Assembly: GCF_002699205.1 (NCBI RefSeq)
Contig: NZ_PABT01000038.1
Span: 1 to 64,000 of the forward strand
Length of the DNA: 64,000 bases
Direction: 5' to 3'
Origin: Allomuricauda sp.
GTDB taxonomy: Bacteria > Bacteroidota > Bacteroidia > Flavobacteriales > Flavobacteriaceae
Part shown: positions 1-8,990 of the stretch, piece after piece
How positions within the stretch are numbered: position 1 is the first letter of the stretch
Layout of the letters: every line of letters starts with the position of its first letter
Program-made: the position numbers and the translations under genes
The notes under the pieces: generated by a model
The model's input: only the letters and a program-made list of their open reading frames with translations
The model's database searches: none
Told to the model about the DNA's origin: nothing

Positions 1-612
1 CACCACGCCAACATTGTCCGTGGACGCGCTCCATGAAAGTACCGTGCCCGTTGATGTCGTACCGGAGGAGGACAGGTCCACTACCGCACTCGGCGCTTCG
101 TTGTCCGTTTCACCTCCTCCTTCAGGGAGAATGGATATATTGTCAATTAAAACCGCGTTCCCAGCCTGAAGTCTAGCCGCCCATGGGCTCGTATATACCC
201 TAATTCCAGGACTGGTCGAAGTCGCAGTTACGTTGAAAACGTATTCCGTCCAAGTAGTGCCCAAAATATTGGTTGTACTAAATCCACTCAACCCTTGCCA
301 ATTGGCAAAAGCAGGTTGGTTGGATTGGTCGCCCTCCCTTGCCCAAATAGAAATTGTGTAATTTTCACCGACCACTGCGTCAAATGAATACTCCACATAA
401 GTACCATTGTTACCGTTGGATTCTGCCCTAATCGAATACAATCCAGATTGGGCATCGGTATTGTCTGAAAACAAAAGGGCCGAACCGGACCAACCTGTGG
501 TCGAATTTGTTTCATTGTTCGGTGAGGCCGCATTGGAATCATCATATAAATTTTGTGCAAATACATTTGATGCTCCAACAAGCATTAAAATAAAGAGTAA
601 TTTTTTAGGCAT
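1..612 (-). CDS. Secreted protein with carbohydrate-binding-like and FN3 regions (3' end outside window)
   Basis: The reading frame runs from an ATG at 612 to the left edge without a stop (204 codons visible). It starts with a signal peptide (MPKKLLFILMLVGASNVFAQ, about 20 residues). Residues ~25-165 look like a beta-sandwich ligand-binding module (pattern of a CBM/jelly-roll domain: a Gly/Ser/Asn-rich strand pattern and a closing 'VLIDNISI' strand). A linker with three Gly leads to the start of a fibronectin type III domain ('DNEAPSAVVDLSSSG', then 'DNVGV'). Such proteins in Flavobacteriaceae are usually exported, often with a type IX secretion tail, but the C-terminus is not in the window. 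The substrate cannot be told. The domain names are judged by eye only. Confidence 0.75.
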   Translation of the reverse strand, partial: MPKKLLFILMLVGASNVFAQNLYDDSNAASPNNETNSTTGWSGSALLFSDNTDAQSGLYSIRAESNGNNGTYVEYSFDAVVGENYTISIWAREGDQSNQPAFANWQGLSGFSTTNILGTTWTEYVFNVTATSTSPGIRVYTSPWAARLQAGNAVLIDNISILPEGGGETDNEAPSAVVDLSSSGTTSTGTVLSWSASTDNVGVV

Positions 613-1254
613 TGAAATTGAGGTTTTTAGGTTGACACAAAAGGGGGTTAATACAAAAATATACCTATCGATACGCAGTCCATATTTTTCATAAAAAATA
701 TCGATGAAACGCAAAAAAAAGCTATGAGTGAACACTTGATTAAATCTTGGTCTTATTTCCTTTAATCATCAACCTTACAAAACGGTAAAGAATCGGGATA
801 AAATGACACTTTTTTCACACATTATCATATTGAAACTCAAATTTGGCAAATAGATTCTCAAAAGAACCTCTTTTAAACAGTATTCATACCAACATTACCT
901 CAAATATTTGATTGTGAGATTTTACCATTTTCCTTTAATTATCTTTTAAGTGTAAATACAATATCCTGTTCTTTGAAAGGTTTTCTTATAGCGGATAAGA
1001 ACATTATAAGCACAGTTCTGGAAAATTTCCCCAAAAATCATCGGAAACGGACAATTCAATTGGTACAAAGCTTTTGTCCATGATATTTGGGGTCTTCCGA
1101 AACAAAAGCACTGTAGATGGCTTTTTTGTATATAAATCATGATATACCAATTTGGTAGGCCAACAAACCTTGTTGTTGGATTTTTATAATAAATTACTTT
1201 GAGATACTTTTGTCCTTCCCCTTTTTAAACAACTAACCATTCAACACCAAACAT
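613..1254. other. AT-rich intergenic region between divergent genes
   Basis: 640 bases without a convincing gene. It separates the minus-strand secreted protein from the plus-strand sugar transferase, so it should hold both promoters. A -7-like octamer TACTTTTG is at 1205-1212 on the plus strand, about 40 bases before the transferase ATG, but no TTG lies at a normal distance upstream (the nearest is 26 bases away). On the minus strand TATTTTTG is at 661-654, again without a good -33 box. The two short frames on the minus strand near 950-1450 have no protein-like features. Confidence 0.5.
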
Positions 1255-1869
1255 ATGTATGCCAATTTTTTCAAGAGATTAATCGATATCTTGGTTTCGT
1301 TATTGCTCATTTGTTTAGCATCGCCGATTATTTTGTTTCTGACCATTTTTCTGTTTTTCTCAAACAAAGGGAAACCTTTCTTTACCCAAACGCGGCCTGG
1401 GAAAAATGAAAAACTGTTCAAATTGATAAAGTTTAAATCAATGAACGACAAAAAGGATGCAAACGGTCAGCTTTTGCCAAACCATGAAAGGATAACTCCA
1501 GTAGGAAGATTTATAAGAAAGACATCCTTGGACGAATTACCACAACTTTTCAATGTTCTGAAGGGTGAAATGAGCTTGATAGGTCCCCGACCATTGTTGC
1601 CGAAATACTTGCCCCTTTATAATGATGAGCAGAGAAAACGACACCTTACCAGACCAGGAATAACCGGATGGGCCCAGGTAAATGGAAGAAATGCGATAAC
1701 TTGGAACAAAAAATTTGAATTGGATGTATGGTACGTTAACAATATTTCTTTTTTGACCGATGTTAAAATAATACTGCTCACTATAAAAAAGGTGCTTTTG
1801 AGAAAGGACATAGACGACAATGAACAAATCGGCATGGTGCCATTTACAGGAAACGACAATGAACAATAA
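1255..1869 (+). CDS. Sugar transferase (monotopic phosphoglycosyltransferase, PglC/WcaJ C-terminal type)
   Basis: 204 residues, the usual length of the small PglC-like form. It transfers a sugar-1-phosphate from a UDP-sugar to undecaprenyl phosphate, the first membrane step of polysaccharide or glycoprotein glycan synthesis. Residues ~8-35 form the hydrophobic re-entrant membrane helix. Family motifs follow in order: KFKSM, 'SLDELPQLFNVLKGEMSLIG' holding the catalytic Asp-Glu pair, PRPLL, then RPGITGWAQVNGRN and the 'LDVWYV' block near the C-terminus. The ATG at 1255 is the first good start. Its stop overlaps the next gene by 11 bases, so the two are probably co-translated. The sugar is unknown; a neighbouring acyltransferase suggests an N-acetylated amino sugar. 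Confidence 0.93.
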   Translation: MYANFFKRLIDILVSLLLICLASPIILFLTIFLFFSNKGKPFFTQTRPGKNEKLFKLIKFKSMNDKKDANGQLLPNHERITPVGRFIRKTSLDELPQLFNVLKGEMSLIGPRPLLPKYLPLYNDEQRKRHLTRPGITGWAQVNGRNAITWNKKFELDVWYVNNISFLTDVKIILLTIKKVLLRKDIDDNEQIGMVPFTGNDNEQ

Positions 1870-2500
1870 TTCTATCATTATAGGGGCGGGGACCCATGGA
1901 CAGATCTATGCTTCCTACCTAAGAGAAGAAGGCATCAAGGTCATAGGCTTTGTTGACGACAATAAGGACCTTTTTGGAAGAGAAATACTTGGAATTCCAG
2001 TGATGGGCACTTTTCAGGATCTTCATGAAAATAAGCTCAAAAATAGGGCCAATGCCATTTATTGTCCGATCGGTGACAATTTGATGCGGGAACACTTTTT
2101 GACCGAGTGTAAAAAAATTGGGTACCGAACACCTAGTTTTATTCATCGCACGGCATGTATCGGTCCAGATGCCGAATTGGGGGAAGCAAATTATATTTTG
2201 GCCGGGAGCATTGTAATGCCACACACAAAAATCGGGGATTTCTTTATGATCAATATGTCCACGACCATAGGTCACCATGTCAACATCGGAAATGGTGTTT
2301 TCATGTCATCCGGGGTAAATGTGGGGGCCAATCTAACCATCGAAGATTATGTTTATGTTGGAATTGGGGCTACCATAATGACGGGAATTGGGGAAGTGGG
2401 AAAAGGCAGCCTTATAGGGGCTGGAAGTGTTGTGATCCGGAAAGTTGAACCCGATACAACTGTTGTGGGGAACCCGGGACGGGTCATTCCAAGGAAATAA
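1859..2500 (+). CDS. Sugar O-/N-acyltransferase, PglD/NeuD family (left-handed beta-helix)
   Basis: 213 residues from the ATG at 1859. An in-frame ATG at 1820 would add 13 residues lying deep inside the upstream gene; I prefer 1859 because the family begins right before the nucleotide-fold motif, here 'IIIGAGTHGQ'. Residues ~1-75 are the PglD-type Rossmann-like N-domain; residues ~85-210 are hexapeptide repeats (IGPDAEL, IGDFFM, IGNGVF, VYVGIGATI, VGKGSLIGAGSVV), ending in 'VVGNPGRVI'. It should acetylate a UDP-amino-sugar with acetyl-CoA before or alongside the neighbouring phosphoglycosyltransferase, as PglD does beside PglC in glycan pathways. The gene ends at a strong terminator. Confidence 0.9.
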   Translation: MNNNSIIIGAGTHGQIYASYLREEGIKVIGFVDDNKDLFGREILGIPVMGTFQDLHENKLKNRANAIYCPIGDNLMREHFLTECKKIGYRTPSFIHRTACIGPDAELGEANYILAGSIVMPHTKIGDFFMINMSTTIGHHVNIGNGVFMSSGVNVGANLTIEDYVYVGIGATIMTGIGEVGKGSLIGAGSVVIRKVEPDTTVVGNPGRVIPRK

Positions 2501-2541
2501 ACAAACAAAGGCCCAGAAAATTTCTGGGCCTTTGTTTGTTT
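2499..2541. terminator. Bidirectional rho-independent-type terminator
   Basis: Two 21-base arms (2499-2519 and 2521-2541) are perfect reverse complements; the stem core is GGCCCAGAAA/TTTCTGGGCC, flanked by A-rich and T-rich stretches on the outer sides. It lies between the end of the plus-strand acyltransferase and the end of the minus-strand OmpA gene, so it can stop transcription from both sides. Confidence 0.9.
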
Positions 2542-2557
2542 GAACTATTATCTTTTT

Positions 2558-3724
2558 TTAGAAGCTGGTAATCACAAACTCCGACCTTCTATTCTTTGCA
2601 TGTTCCTCCTCGGTACATCGTACCCCATCCTCACATTCGTTTACCAATCGGGTTTCTCCATAGGCTTCATGACTGATCCTACTTTCTGAAATTCCTTTGG
2701 AAATGATATATTCCACCGTGCGTTCGGCCCTTCTTTCCGAAAGCCATTGGTTGTACGTTTTTGTTCCTCTGGAATCTGTATGGGCGGTTACCTTAATGAT
2801 CAAATTTGGCTCATCTTCCATAATGGCGACCAACTGATCCAATAGATCCTTGTCCTTGGAGGTCAGATAGGAAGAGTTCAACTTAAAGTAAACATTGCCC
2901 AAATTGTTTATTTTAGTTTGGAGTGCGGCCTTTCTGGCCTCTTCCGCCTCTCTTTTTGCCTTTTCCGCGGCAGCGAGTTCAGCTGCTTCCTTTTCTTTCT
3001 GCAAACGTTCTGCCAATCTTTTAGCTTCTTCTGCCTGAGCAATGGAATCTTGGATACGCTGTTGTTCTTTTTCCAGTTCTTCCAATAGGGCCAATTTCTC
3101 TTCTCCCTTTCTGGAAAGTCCTTTTTCCACCTCAAACCTATAGGCTACACCAAGGGCATGTTGTATATGGTTTGAAGCATTTTCCGTATCCATGGCCCAT
3201 TTACCGGTAGAGTTGAAATCAAGTCCCCAATGATCGGAGAACCATGTCCTAAAACCTATAACCGCATTGTACGTTCCCCTTCCCTGATTGTTGGCATCTG
3301 TATAACCTGCGCCAATTCCGATGTAAGGGTCAAAAAAACCTGTTTCGCCCAAGATCATATTTAAATCGTAGCTCACCCTAAAATCAAGGCCCCAATAATC
3401 TATATCTTCAGTATTGGCCACATTATCAATGATCTTTCCTTCTTTATAGCGATTGTAGGTACCAATGGCCTCCAATCCAAGACCATTTTTAAAATAACGG
3501 CCAACACTTGCCCTAGAAGGGTAAGGAACCATGTTCCAGCCGTCACTGAGATCAAAAAGTTCACCGAATTCATCACCGGAATCATCGACAATATTGGTGC
3601 CCAAAGTCACCAACCAGTAACTTTCAACTATACTGTCCTTTTTCGTCAATTCAACATCTTGGGCAAAGGTCAAAGCGGAAAAGATCAATGCAAAGACCAC
3701 CACAACGGGTTTAGAGATATTCAT
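2558..3724 (-). CDS. OmpA-family outer-membrane/peptidoglycan-binding protein
   Basis: 388 residues from the ATG at 3724. An upstream in-frame start at 3751 would put nine extra residues before a clean signal peptide (MNISKPVVVVFALIFSALTFAQ), so it is less likely. Residues ~25-205 are a small beta-barrel-type region rich in Tyr/Gly (GVAYRF at its end). Residues ~210-280 are a long charged Glu/Lys/Ala coiled-coil linker. The last ~115 residues are an OmpA C-terminal domain: 'KVTAHTDSRG', 'LSERRA', and 'NRRSEF' near the end, which bind diaminopimelate in peptidoglycan. A Cys pair in 'CEDGVRC' may form a disulfide. It anchors outer membrane to wall. Transcribed alone; the probable -7 box lies 27 bases upstream. 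Confidence 0.92.
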   Translation of the reverse strand: MNISKPVVVVFALIFSALTFAQDVELTKKDSIVESYWLVTLGTNIVDDSGDEFGELFDLSDGWNMVPYPSRASVGRYFKNGLGLEAIGTYNRYKEGKIIDNVANTEDIDYWGLDFRVSYDLNMILGETGFFDPYIGIGAGYTDANNQGRGTYNAVIGFRTWFSDHWGLDFNSTGKWAMDTENASNHIQHALGVAYRFEVEKGLSRKGEEKLALLEELEKEQQRIQDSIAQAEEAKRLAERLQKEKEAAELAAAEKAKREAEEARKAALQTKINNLGNVYFKLNSSYLTSKDKDLLDQLVAIMEDEPNLIIKVTAHTDSRGTKTYNQWLSERRAERTVEYIISKGISESRISHEAYGETRLVNECEDGVRCTEEEHAKNRRSEFVITSF

Positions 3725-3750
3725 TTTTATCGATTTGAGGTTATCGACCA

Positions 3751-3758
3751 CAAAGCTA
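3751..3758 (-). promoter_or_regulatory. Candidate -7 box (TAGCTTTG) of the OmpA gene
   Basis: The minus strand reads TAGCTTTG from 3758 to 3751, matching the Bacteroidota -7 consensus TAnnTTTG, 27 bases upstream of the ATG. No TTG at 17-23 bases further upstream, so only half of the promoter is supported. The same octamer precedes pfkA. Confidence 0.4.
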
Positions 3759-3838
3759 GGTCAACTGTCCAAAAAACAGAACTTTGCACTTTCAAGTGCG
3801 CTAATTTTCGATAAGAAGTAACATCGATTTTTAAATCG

Positions 3839-4297
3839 TTAATTATCAATCTTTTGGAAAGTAATGGTTTTATCGACCAAAGGCATTTTGTAGAGATAAA
3901 ATGGAAAATATACGGGTTGGACGGTAATTTCTCCCTGTTCCTTGATCATCTCAACAGCTATGGAAATTTCACTGTCCGTTTCCTTTACTTTTGAAAGAAC
4001 GGCGTTTTGCCTGCCATTCTGTTCACCCAGGCACACCAAAAGCACCATTTCCTTCGAGAAATCCACCTTGGGAACGGGACGTCCCGGTTTACGGGTTTTG
4101 TTTATTTCCGAATAAAACTTGCGCAAGGATTTTTCATCCTTGATCACTCTGGTTTCGTAAGTTTCAATATTGCTAAAACTGTCGTGATCTACCAAAACCA
4201 TATTTTCAATTTTTTCACCAACGGGGGAGTGCCCCTCCTTTTGGGCCTTACAAGAGAGCAAACACGTTATCGCTATGAGGAAAAAGTACTTAATCAC
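3839..4297 (-). CDS. Small lipoprotein, PrcB-like
   Basis: 152 residues, starting with GTG at 4297, whose G is also the last base of the bshA TAG stop (TAGTG), so translation is probably coupled. The N-terminus (MIKYFFLIAITCLLSCKAQ) has a lipobox LLSC with Cys16 as the lipidated residue. The rest is a soluble domain of about 130 residues containing 'VDFSKEMVLLVCLGEQNGR', which resembles the C-terminal domain of PrcB-type proteins; this is a resemblance only. No catalytic motif is visible. As the last gene of the run that starts at the amidase it may share its transcription. Confidence 0.7.
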   Translation of the reverse strand: MIKYFFLIAITCLLSCKAQKEGHSPVGEKIENMVLVDHDSFSNIETYETRVIKDEKSLRKFYSEINKTRKPGRPVPKVDFSKEMVLLVCLGEQNGRQNAVLSKVKETDSEISIAVEMIKEQGEITVQPVYFPFYLYKMPLVDKTITFQKIDN

Positions 4298-5439
4298 TAA
4301 AAGGTGTTCTTAAAACGGGATTTATAAGCTTTCTCGTAAATATCTTCATATAAGGGTAAGATATGAACAATATCGAACTTGGATGCTACATTGAATGCAT
4401 TTTCTTTGAACTTTTCCAAGGTACGGTCGTCCTTCAAAATTTCAATGGACTTTTGGGCCATGGTATCCACATCCCCAACATCTGCCAAATAACCGGAAAC
4501 ACCGTCAATGTTTACTTCTGGAATCCCACCAGTATTACTTGAGATCACCGCAACTTTATTGATCATGGCCTCCAAGGCCGCCAATCCAAAACTCTCGGTC
4601 TCGGAGGGCAAAAGGAACAGATCGGAGAAACAAAGAATCCTGTCAATTTCGTTGCTGTTGCCCAGGAACAGTACCTTTTCCTTTATTCCCAAAGCATCGC
4701 ACAAATCTTCTGCCCGCTCTTTTTCCGGGCCTTCCCCCACCATGATAAGTTTTGCGGGGATCTCTTTTTGTATGCGATGGAATATTTTTATGACGTCCGG
4801 AATCCGTTTTACCTTTCTAAAATTACTGATATGGGTGATGATGCGCTCATCTTCCTTGGCCATCATGGAACGCTGACAATCCGTGTAATTGTTTTGGTAT
4901 TTAGTGGTTTCAATAAAATTGGGGACCACCTCGATTTCCTTTTCTATATCAAAAAGTTTTAAGGTATCCTTTTTTAGGGCTTCTGAAACAGAGGTGACTA
5001 CATCGGATTTGTTTATACTGAAGGTGACCGCGGGTTTGTAAAACGGATGCTTTCCCACCAGGGTGATATCGGTACCGTGCAATGTAGTGATCATAGGTAT
5101 GAAAATACCGGATTCCTGCAACATTTTTTTGGCCATGTACCCGGCATAGGCGTGCGGAATGGCATAATGTACGTGCAACAGCTCAATACCATATAGTTTG
5201 ATCGTGTCCACCAACTTACTGGAAAGTGCCAGTTCATAAGGTTGGTAATGAAACAAGGGATATTCAGGAACATGTACCTCATGAAAATGTATGTTGTTCC
5301 CCAATAGTTCCAAACGAACGGGTTGACGGTAAGTGATAAAATGTACTTCGTGTCCCCGCTCCGCAAGGGCAATACCCAATTCCGTGGCAACAACACCACT
5401 ACCGCCGAACGTTGGGTAACATACAATGGCTATTTTCAT
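4297..5439 (-). CDS. bshA: N-acetyl-alpha-D-glucosaminyl L-malate synthase BshA
   Basis: 380 residues, the normal length. It joins GlcNAc from UDP-GlcNAc to L-malate, the first step of bacillithiol synthesis in the cytoplasm. It is a GT4-type glycosyltransferase: the N-terminus 'MKIAIVCYPTFGGSGVVATE' and the block 'HVHYAIPHAYAGYMAKK' are BshA hallmarks; the C-terminal domain has 'GEGPEKERAEDLC' and the nucleotide-sugar motif 'ETESFGLAALEAM'. Known family fact: most Bacteroidota use bacillithiol in place of glutathione. bshB and bshC are not in this window. It follows the GH3 gene by 27 bases and overlaps the lipoprotein gene by one base. Confidence 0.96.
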   Translation of the reverse strand: MKIAIVCYPTFGGSGVVATELGIALAERGHEVHFITYRQPVRLELLGNNIHFHEVHVPEYPLFHYQPYELALSSKLVDTIKLYGIELLHVHYAIPHAYAGYMAKKMLQESGIFIPMITTLHGTDITLVGKHPFYKPAVTFSINKSDVVTSVSEALKKDTLKLFDIEKEIEVVPNFIETTKYQNNYTDCQRSMMAKEDERIITHISNFRKVKRIPDVIKIFHRIQKEIPAKLIMVGEGPEKERAEDLCDALGIKEKVLFLGNSNEIDRILCFSDLFLLPSETESFGLAALEAMINKVAVISSNTGGIPEVNIDGVSGYLADVGDVDTMAQKSIEILKDDRTLEKFKENAFNVASKFDIVHILPLYEDIYEKAYKSRFKNTF

Positions 5440-5466
5440 AAGACAAATCTAAGGTAAAATATATAC

Positions 5467-8379
5467 CTAATCGATAATGGAATCATAAATGGCCTGCTGA
5501 ATTCGCGTACGCAATCCAGATTTTATCAATAAAGTATTGGTCGCAGACGGATAGGTCCTGTTGGATAGGAAAACATAAACGATCCCTTCATCCGGGTCGG
5601 CCCATGTGTAGGTTCCCGTAAAACCGCTATGTCCAAAACTATTTCTGGAAACACAGCCGCATGTGGGGCCCTTGCCCTCTAATTGTGGTTTATCAAAACC
5701 AACTCCACGTCTAACATTTTTATTGCAAAAATAACAGGTGTTGAATCTCTTTACCGTACGTGCGTTAAAAAAACGCTCTCCCCCATAATATCCACCCTGC
5801 AGATACATTTGCATGATCTTGGCCACCTCATTGGCAGTACTAAAAAGCCCTGCATGTCCCCCAACCCCTCCTTGCATGGCAGCTCCCATATCATGAACAT
5901 ACCCTTGAACCGTCTGATACCTAAAATAGTCGTCCTCTTCGGTGGGAACTATCTCATCTTTTGAAAATTTTTTTAATGGGTTGAAGGTGGTCCGTTGCAG
6001 TCCCATGGGCTTATACAGAAACTCATCCACCAGCTGGTCGATAGGCTTGTTATAGGTTTTTTCTATATATTCCTTAAAAACGTAGTAACCAACATCACTA
6101 TAGCGGTACCTGTTGGATTTTAGGCTCTGCCTCCCAATTCTCTTATAGATGGAGTCCTTATAAGATCGTGTAAGATACAAGTGCTCGGCGACCTTATATG
6201 GAAAAGCTTCGGATGGGTTCGGTCTGTAAAATTCGGGGGAAGGTTTTCTATCCTTGGTCAATGTGTCCAAATAAAAAGCTATCCATGATGGCAGACGACC
6301 GTAATGTGTTAGTGCCTTGAGTACAGATACATCCTTTAATTCGGTGTCCGCATATTCCGGAATCAAATCCTTAAAGGTATAGTTCAAGGCAATCTTGCCC
6401 TCTTCCTCCATTTTCATGATCATGGGCAAAGTGGAAAGTATCTTTGTCAACGAAGCCAGATCATAAATTGATTCTTCGGTGATCTTCTTTTCCGATTGAT
6501 AGGTGGGTTTGCCAAAACTCTTGTTGTAGATTACTTTTCCCCTTCTCGCAACCAAAACCTGTGCGCCCGGAAACATTAAAGAGTCCAATCCGTGCTGGAC
6601 CAGGGTGTCCACTTCCGCCAACATCTCGGAACTCATGCCGACCCGTTCCGGGATACTATACCCCAATCGTTGTATCGGTTTGACATTGATCCCTGTACCC
6701 ACCGGAAACTCATTGTGGGCGGACACGGGCAGCTTTCCGGTTGCCCCGATGGCACCAAAGATCACTTCCGCTACTTTTTCCTGGGCTATTTCACTGTTCT
6801 GATAGCCCACCACTACCCCGTCCGTAGTGTCAAAATTAAGAACGTCGAGCAGGGCGTAGGGCTTTGCAAACAGTGCCAAAATGGTATTGCTTGTCCGTAA
6901 CCGGGATATTTCCCCTAACCAAAACAGCTCGTTCTTGGAGAATTTATAATCTTTCCATGGACTTCCATTGTTCTTGTGGAAACCTATAATGACCAAGTTA
7001 TAATTTGCCAGTTCCCTTTTATACTCGGCAATATCCTTGGCCTTGATATGGGTCACCTTGTAAAACCTGTTCAACGATTTAAAAAAAGTACTCCCCGAGT
7101 CATCCCCAAAGTGTACGTAAGCTATTTTTTTATTGTCCAGTTTTTTAATGGGCATCAAAGAAAAGTTGTTCTTCACAACTGTAATTGCAGCTTCAATCGC
7201 CTCCTCATAGATCACATCGTTTTCTATACCATTTAGATCTTCGTATAGATTTTTCAAATCAACGGGGGTGTAATTGTATAGACCAACCTTATATTTGGCC
7301 ATCAATATTTTTTTTACGGATCGGGCCAATCGCTCTTCACTGATGACACCTTCGTCATAAGCCTTTAGGAAAGTTTCTTTTGCCTTGAGGACATTTTCGG
7401 GCATCAATAGCATATCGTTCCCTGCCAAAAAAGCTTGCAGCTCCACTTCGCCTTCCGGGGCAAACTGGGAAACCGCTTTCATATTAAGGGCGTCGGTAAT
7501 GACCAAACCTTGGAAGCCCATCTGTTCCTGCAACACTCCGGTAACGATATTTTTTGACAATGTGGAAGGATGGCCTTCCCTTGGTTCCAGACTGGGTACA
7601 TCCAAATGTGCCACCATTGTTGAGCTCAATCCACTTTCCATAACGTTTTTGAAGGGGTACAGTTCAAGGGTATCCAATCGTTCCACGGAAGAATTGATTA
7701 TGGGCAATGCCTTGTGCGAATCGGTAGCGGTGTCCCCATGGCCGGGAAAGTGCTTGCCGCTGGAAAGCACCCCGGCTTTTTCCAAACCTCTTACGAACGC
7801 CCTTCCTTTTTGGGCAACATTTTTGGGGTCCTCCCCAAACGAACGGTTTCCGATGATGGGATTCTTTGGGTTGTTGTTGACATCCAGGTCTGGGGCAAAA
7901 TTGATATGTACCCCCAAACGTTTGGCGTGTTTTCCTATTTGATGCCCGACCCTTTCCACAATGGTACTGTCTTGAATGGCACCCAGGGTCATGTTCCAAG
8001 GAAATGCGTAGGTGGAATCCAATCGCATGGCCAAGCCCCATTCTGCATCCGAACCAATCAACAAAGGCACTTTTGAGACGGCTTGATATTCATTGGTCAA
8101 TCGGGCTTGTTGGACCGGTCCGCCCACCAAAAAAATAACCCCGCCGATACCGTGCTCCCTAACAAGTTCTTTCACCTTATCGGTTGCAGACCTACCCTGG
8201 TTTGATGCGACACTCACCATAAACAATTGCCCAATACGTTCCTCTACGGACAAATTGTTATAGGTATTCTCAACCCAAGCCATTTGGGCCACAGAGTCTT
8301 TGACCACCAATGGATCATGTTGTCCAACAGCTTGTAAACAAATTAGTAGAAAAAGGGGAAAGTAAGGATTTATCCGCAT
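5467..8379 (-). CDS. Two-domain exported enzyme: GH3 (NagZ-like) glycosidase fused to a serine beta-lactamase-type hydrolase
   Basis: 970 residues with a signal peptide (MRINPYFPLFLLICLQAVGQ). Residues ~35-380 are a GH3 domain of the NagZ type: 'KHFPGHGDTATDSHKALP' carries the Asp-His general acid pair and 'VITDALNM' the nucleophile Asp. Residues ~390-580 are a smaller alpha/beta sandwich. Residues ~600-960 are a class C beta-lactamase/penicillin-binding-type fold: 'SLTK' gives the SxxK pair, 'YSD' stands where YxN is usual, and 'HSGFTGT' is the third motif. It likely trims N-acetylglucosamine from peptidoglycan fragments while the second domain acts on the peptide or an ester. Neighbours include a wall amidase, which fits envelope recycling. 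Confidence 0.9.
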   Translation of the reverse strand: MRINPYFPLFLLICLQAVGQHDPLVVKDSVAQMAWVENTYNNLSVEERIGQLFMVSVASNQGRSATDKVKELVREHGIGGVIFLVGGPVQQARLTNEYQAVSKVPLLIGSDAEWGLAMRLDSTYAFPWNMTLGAIQDSTIVERVGHQIGKHAKRLGVHINFAPDLDVNNNPKNPIIGNRSFGEDPKNVAQKGRAFVRGLEKAGVLSSGKHFPGHGDTATDSHKALPIINSSVERLDTLELYPFKNVMESGLSSTMVAHLDVPSLEPREGHPSTLSKNIVTGVLQEQMGFQGLVITDALNMKAVSQFAPEGEVELQAFLAGNDMLLMPENVLKAKETFLKAYDEGVISEERLARSVKKILMAKYKVGLYNYTPVDLKNLYEDLNGIENDVIYEEAIEAAITVVKNNFSLMPIKKLDNKKIAYVHFGDDSGSTFFKSLNRFYKVTHIKAKDIAEYKRELANYNLVIIGFHKNNGSPWKDYKFSKNELFWLGEISRLRTSNTILALFAKPYALLDVLNFDTTDGVVVGYQNSEIAQEKVAEVIFGAIGATGKLPVSAHNEFPVGTGINVKPIQRLGYSIPERVGMSSEMLAEVDTLVQHGLDSLMFPGAQVLVARRGKVIYNKSFGKPTYQSEKKITEESIYDLASLTKILSTLPMIMKMEEEGKIALNYTFKDLIPEYADTELKDVSVLKALTHYGRLPSWIAFYLDTLTKDRKPSPEFYRPNPSEAFPYKVAEHLYLTRSYKDSIYKRIGRQSLKSNRYRYSDVGYYVFKEYIEKTYNKPIDQLVDEFLYKPMGLQRTTFNPLKKFSKDEIVPTEEDDYFRYQTVQGYVHDMGAAMQGGVGGHAGLFSTANEVAKIMQMYLQGGYYGGERFFNARTVKRFNTCYFCNKNVRRGVGFDKPQLEGKGPTCGCVSRNSFGHSGFTGTYTWADPDEGIVYVFLSNRTYPSATNTLLIKSGLRTRIQQAIYDSIID

Positions 8380-8471
8380 AAATTTCTTGTCTGAGACCTG
8401 AACTTATTGCCGATAAAAATATTGCATTTCATCGAGGAAAGCACGAAAATTAAGATAAATTAAGCATTTGG

Positions 8472-8954
8472 CTATACAAATCTTGAATGCCAACTTTCAC
8501 TGGCGGGTACCTCCCAATTCTCCAGATATTCCTGTTTGGTGGCCACCAAATTATTGAAAACTATGGTATTTGGAGAAACAGATTTTGCCTTGGCAAGTTT
8601 TTTAAAGTCCTTTAAGGGTTTGTACGCAATGTACTCGCCTTGCTTAAAGGATACATTCATCCTATCCAATAATTCCACGTTATATTTCTTTTCCAAGCTT
8701 TGGATAAAACGTACGGAAGCATCAATGGAACAACCGGAAGCACTGGCATTGGTCTGGTCCAAGCCGATTACGATAAACCTCTTGTACCTGATTTCAAAAC
8801 CGGCATGCAAGTGACTACCGTGGGCGGTCCATTCCTTTAGAAATTCGGCGACACTGGCTTGCAGTTCATCTATTTCCGCATCCGTAAAACTCCTGTTTGC
8901 TTGATAAATCCAAATTCTGGCATTATCCGGCAATTCATTAAAATCCACTAGCAT
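8472..8954 (-). CDS. Conserved Bacteroidota protein of unknown function
   Basis: 160 residues, soluble, no signal peptide or membrane segment. I recognise the family only as a short conserved flavobacterial protein; as I recall it is often named 'ABC transporter ATPase' in databases, but there is no Walker A, Walker B or signature motif here, so that name should not be used. Visible features: an N-terminal 'ARIWIYQANRSFTDAEI', a central 'GSHLHAGFEIRYKRFIVIGLD' region, then 'ASGCSIDASVRF' with a conserved-looking Cys, and a basic stretch near residue 120. It sits 36 bases after the CCG-domain protein and 92 bases before the GH3 fusion, within the same minus-strand run. Confidence 0.85.
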   Translation of the reverse strand: MLVDFNELPDNARIWIYQANRSFTDAEIDELQASVAEFLKEWTAHGSHLHAGFEIRYKRFIVIGLDQTNASASGCSIDASVRFIQSLEKKYNVELLDRMNVSFKQGEYIAYKPLKDFKKLAKAKSVSPNTIVFNNLVATKQEYLENWEVPASESWHSRFV

Positions 8955-8990
8955 ATCATCTATCTAAAAACGGTCTTTGCATGTATCATT

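Noticed and set aside
8472..8954. Annotation as ABC transporter ATPase
   Set aside because: No Walker A, Walker B or signature motif is present in the 160 residues.
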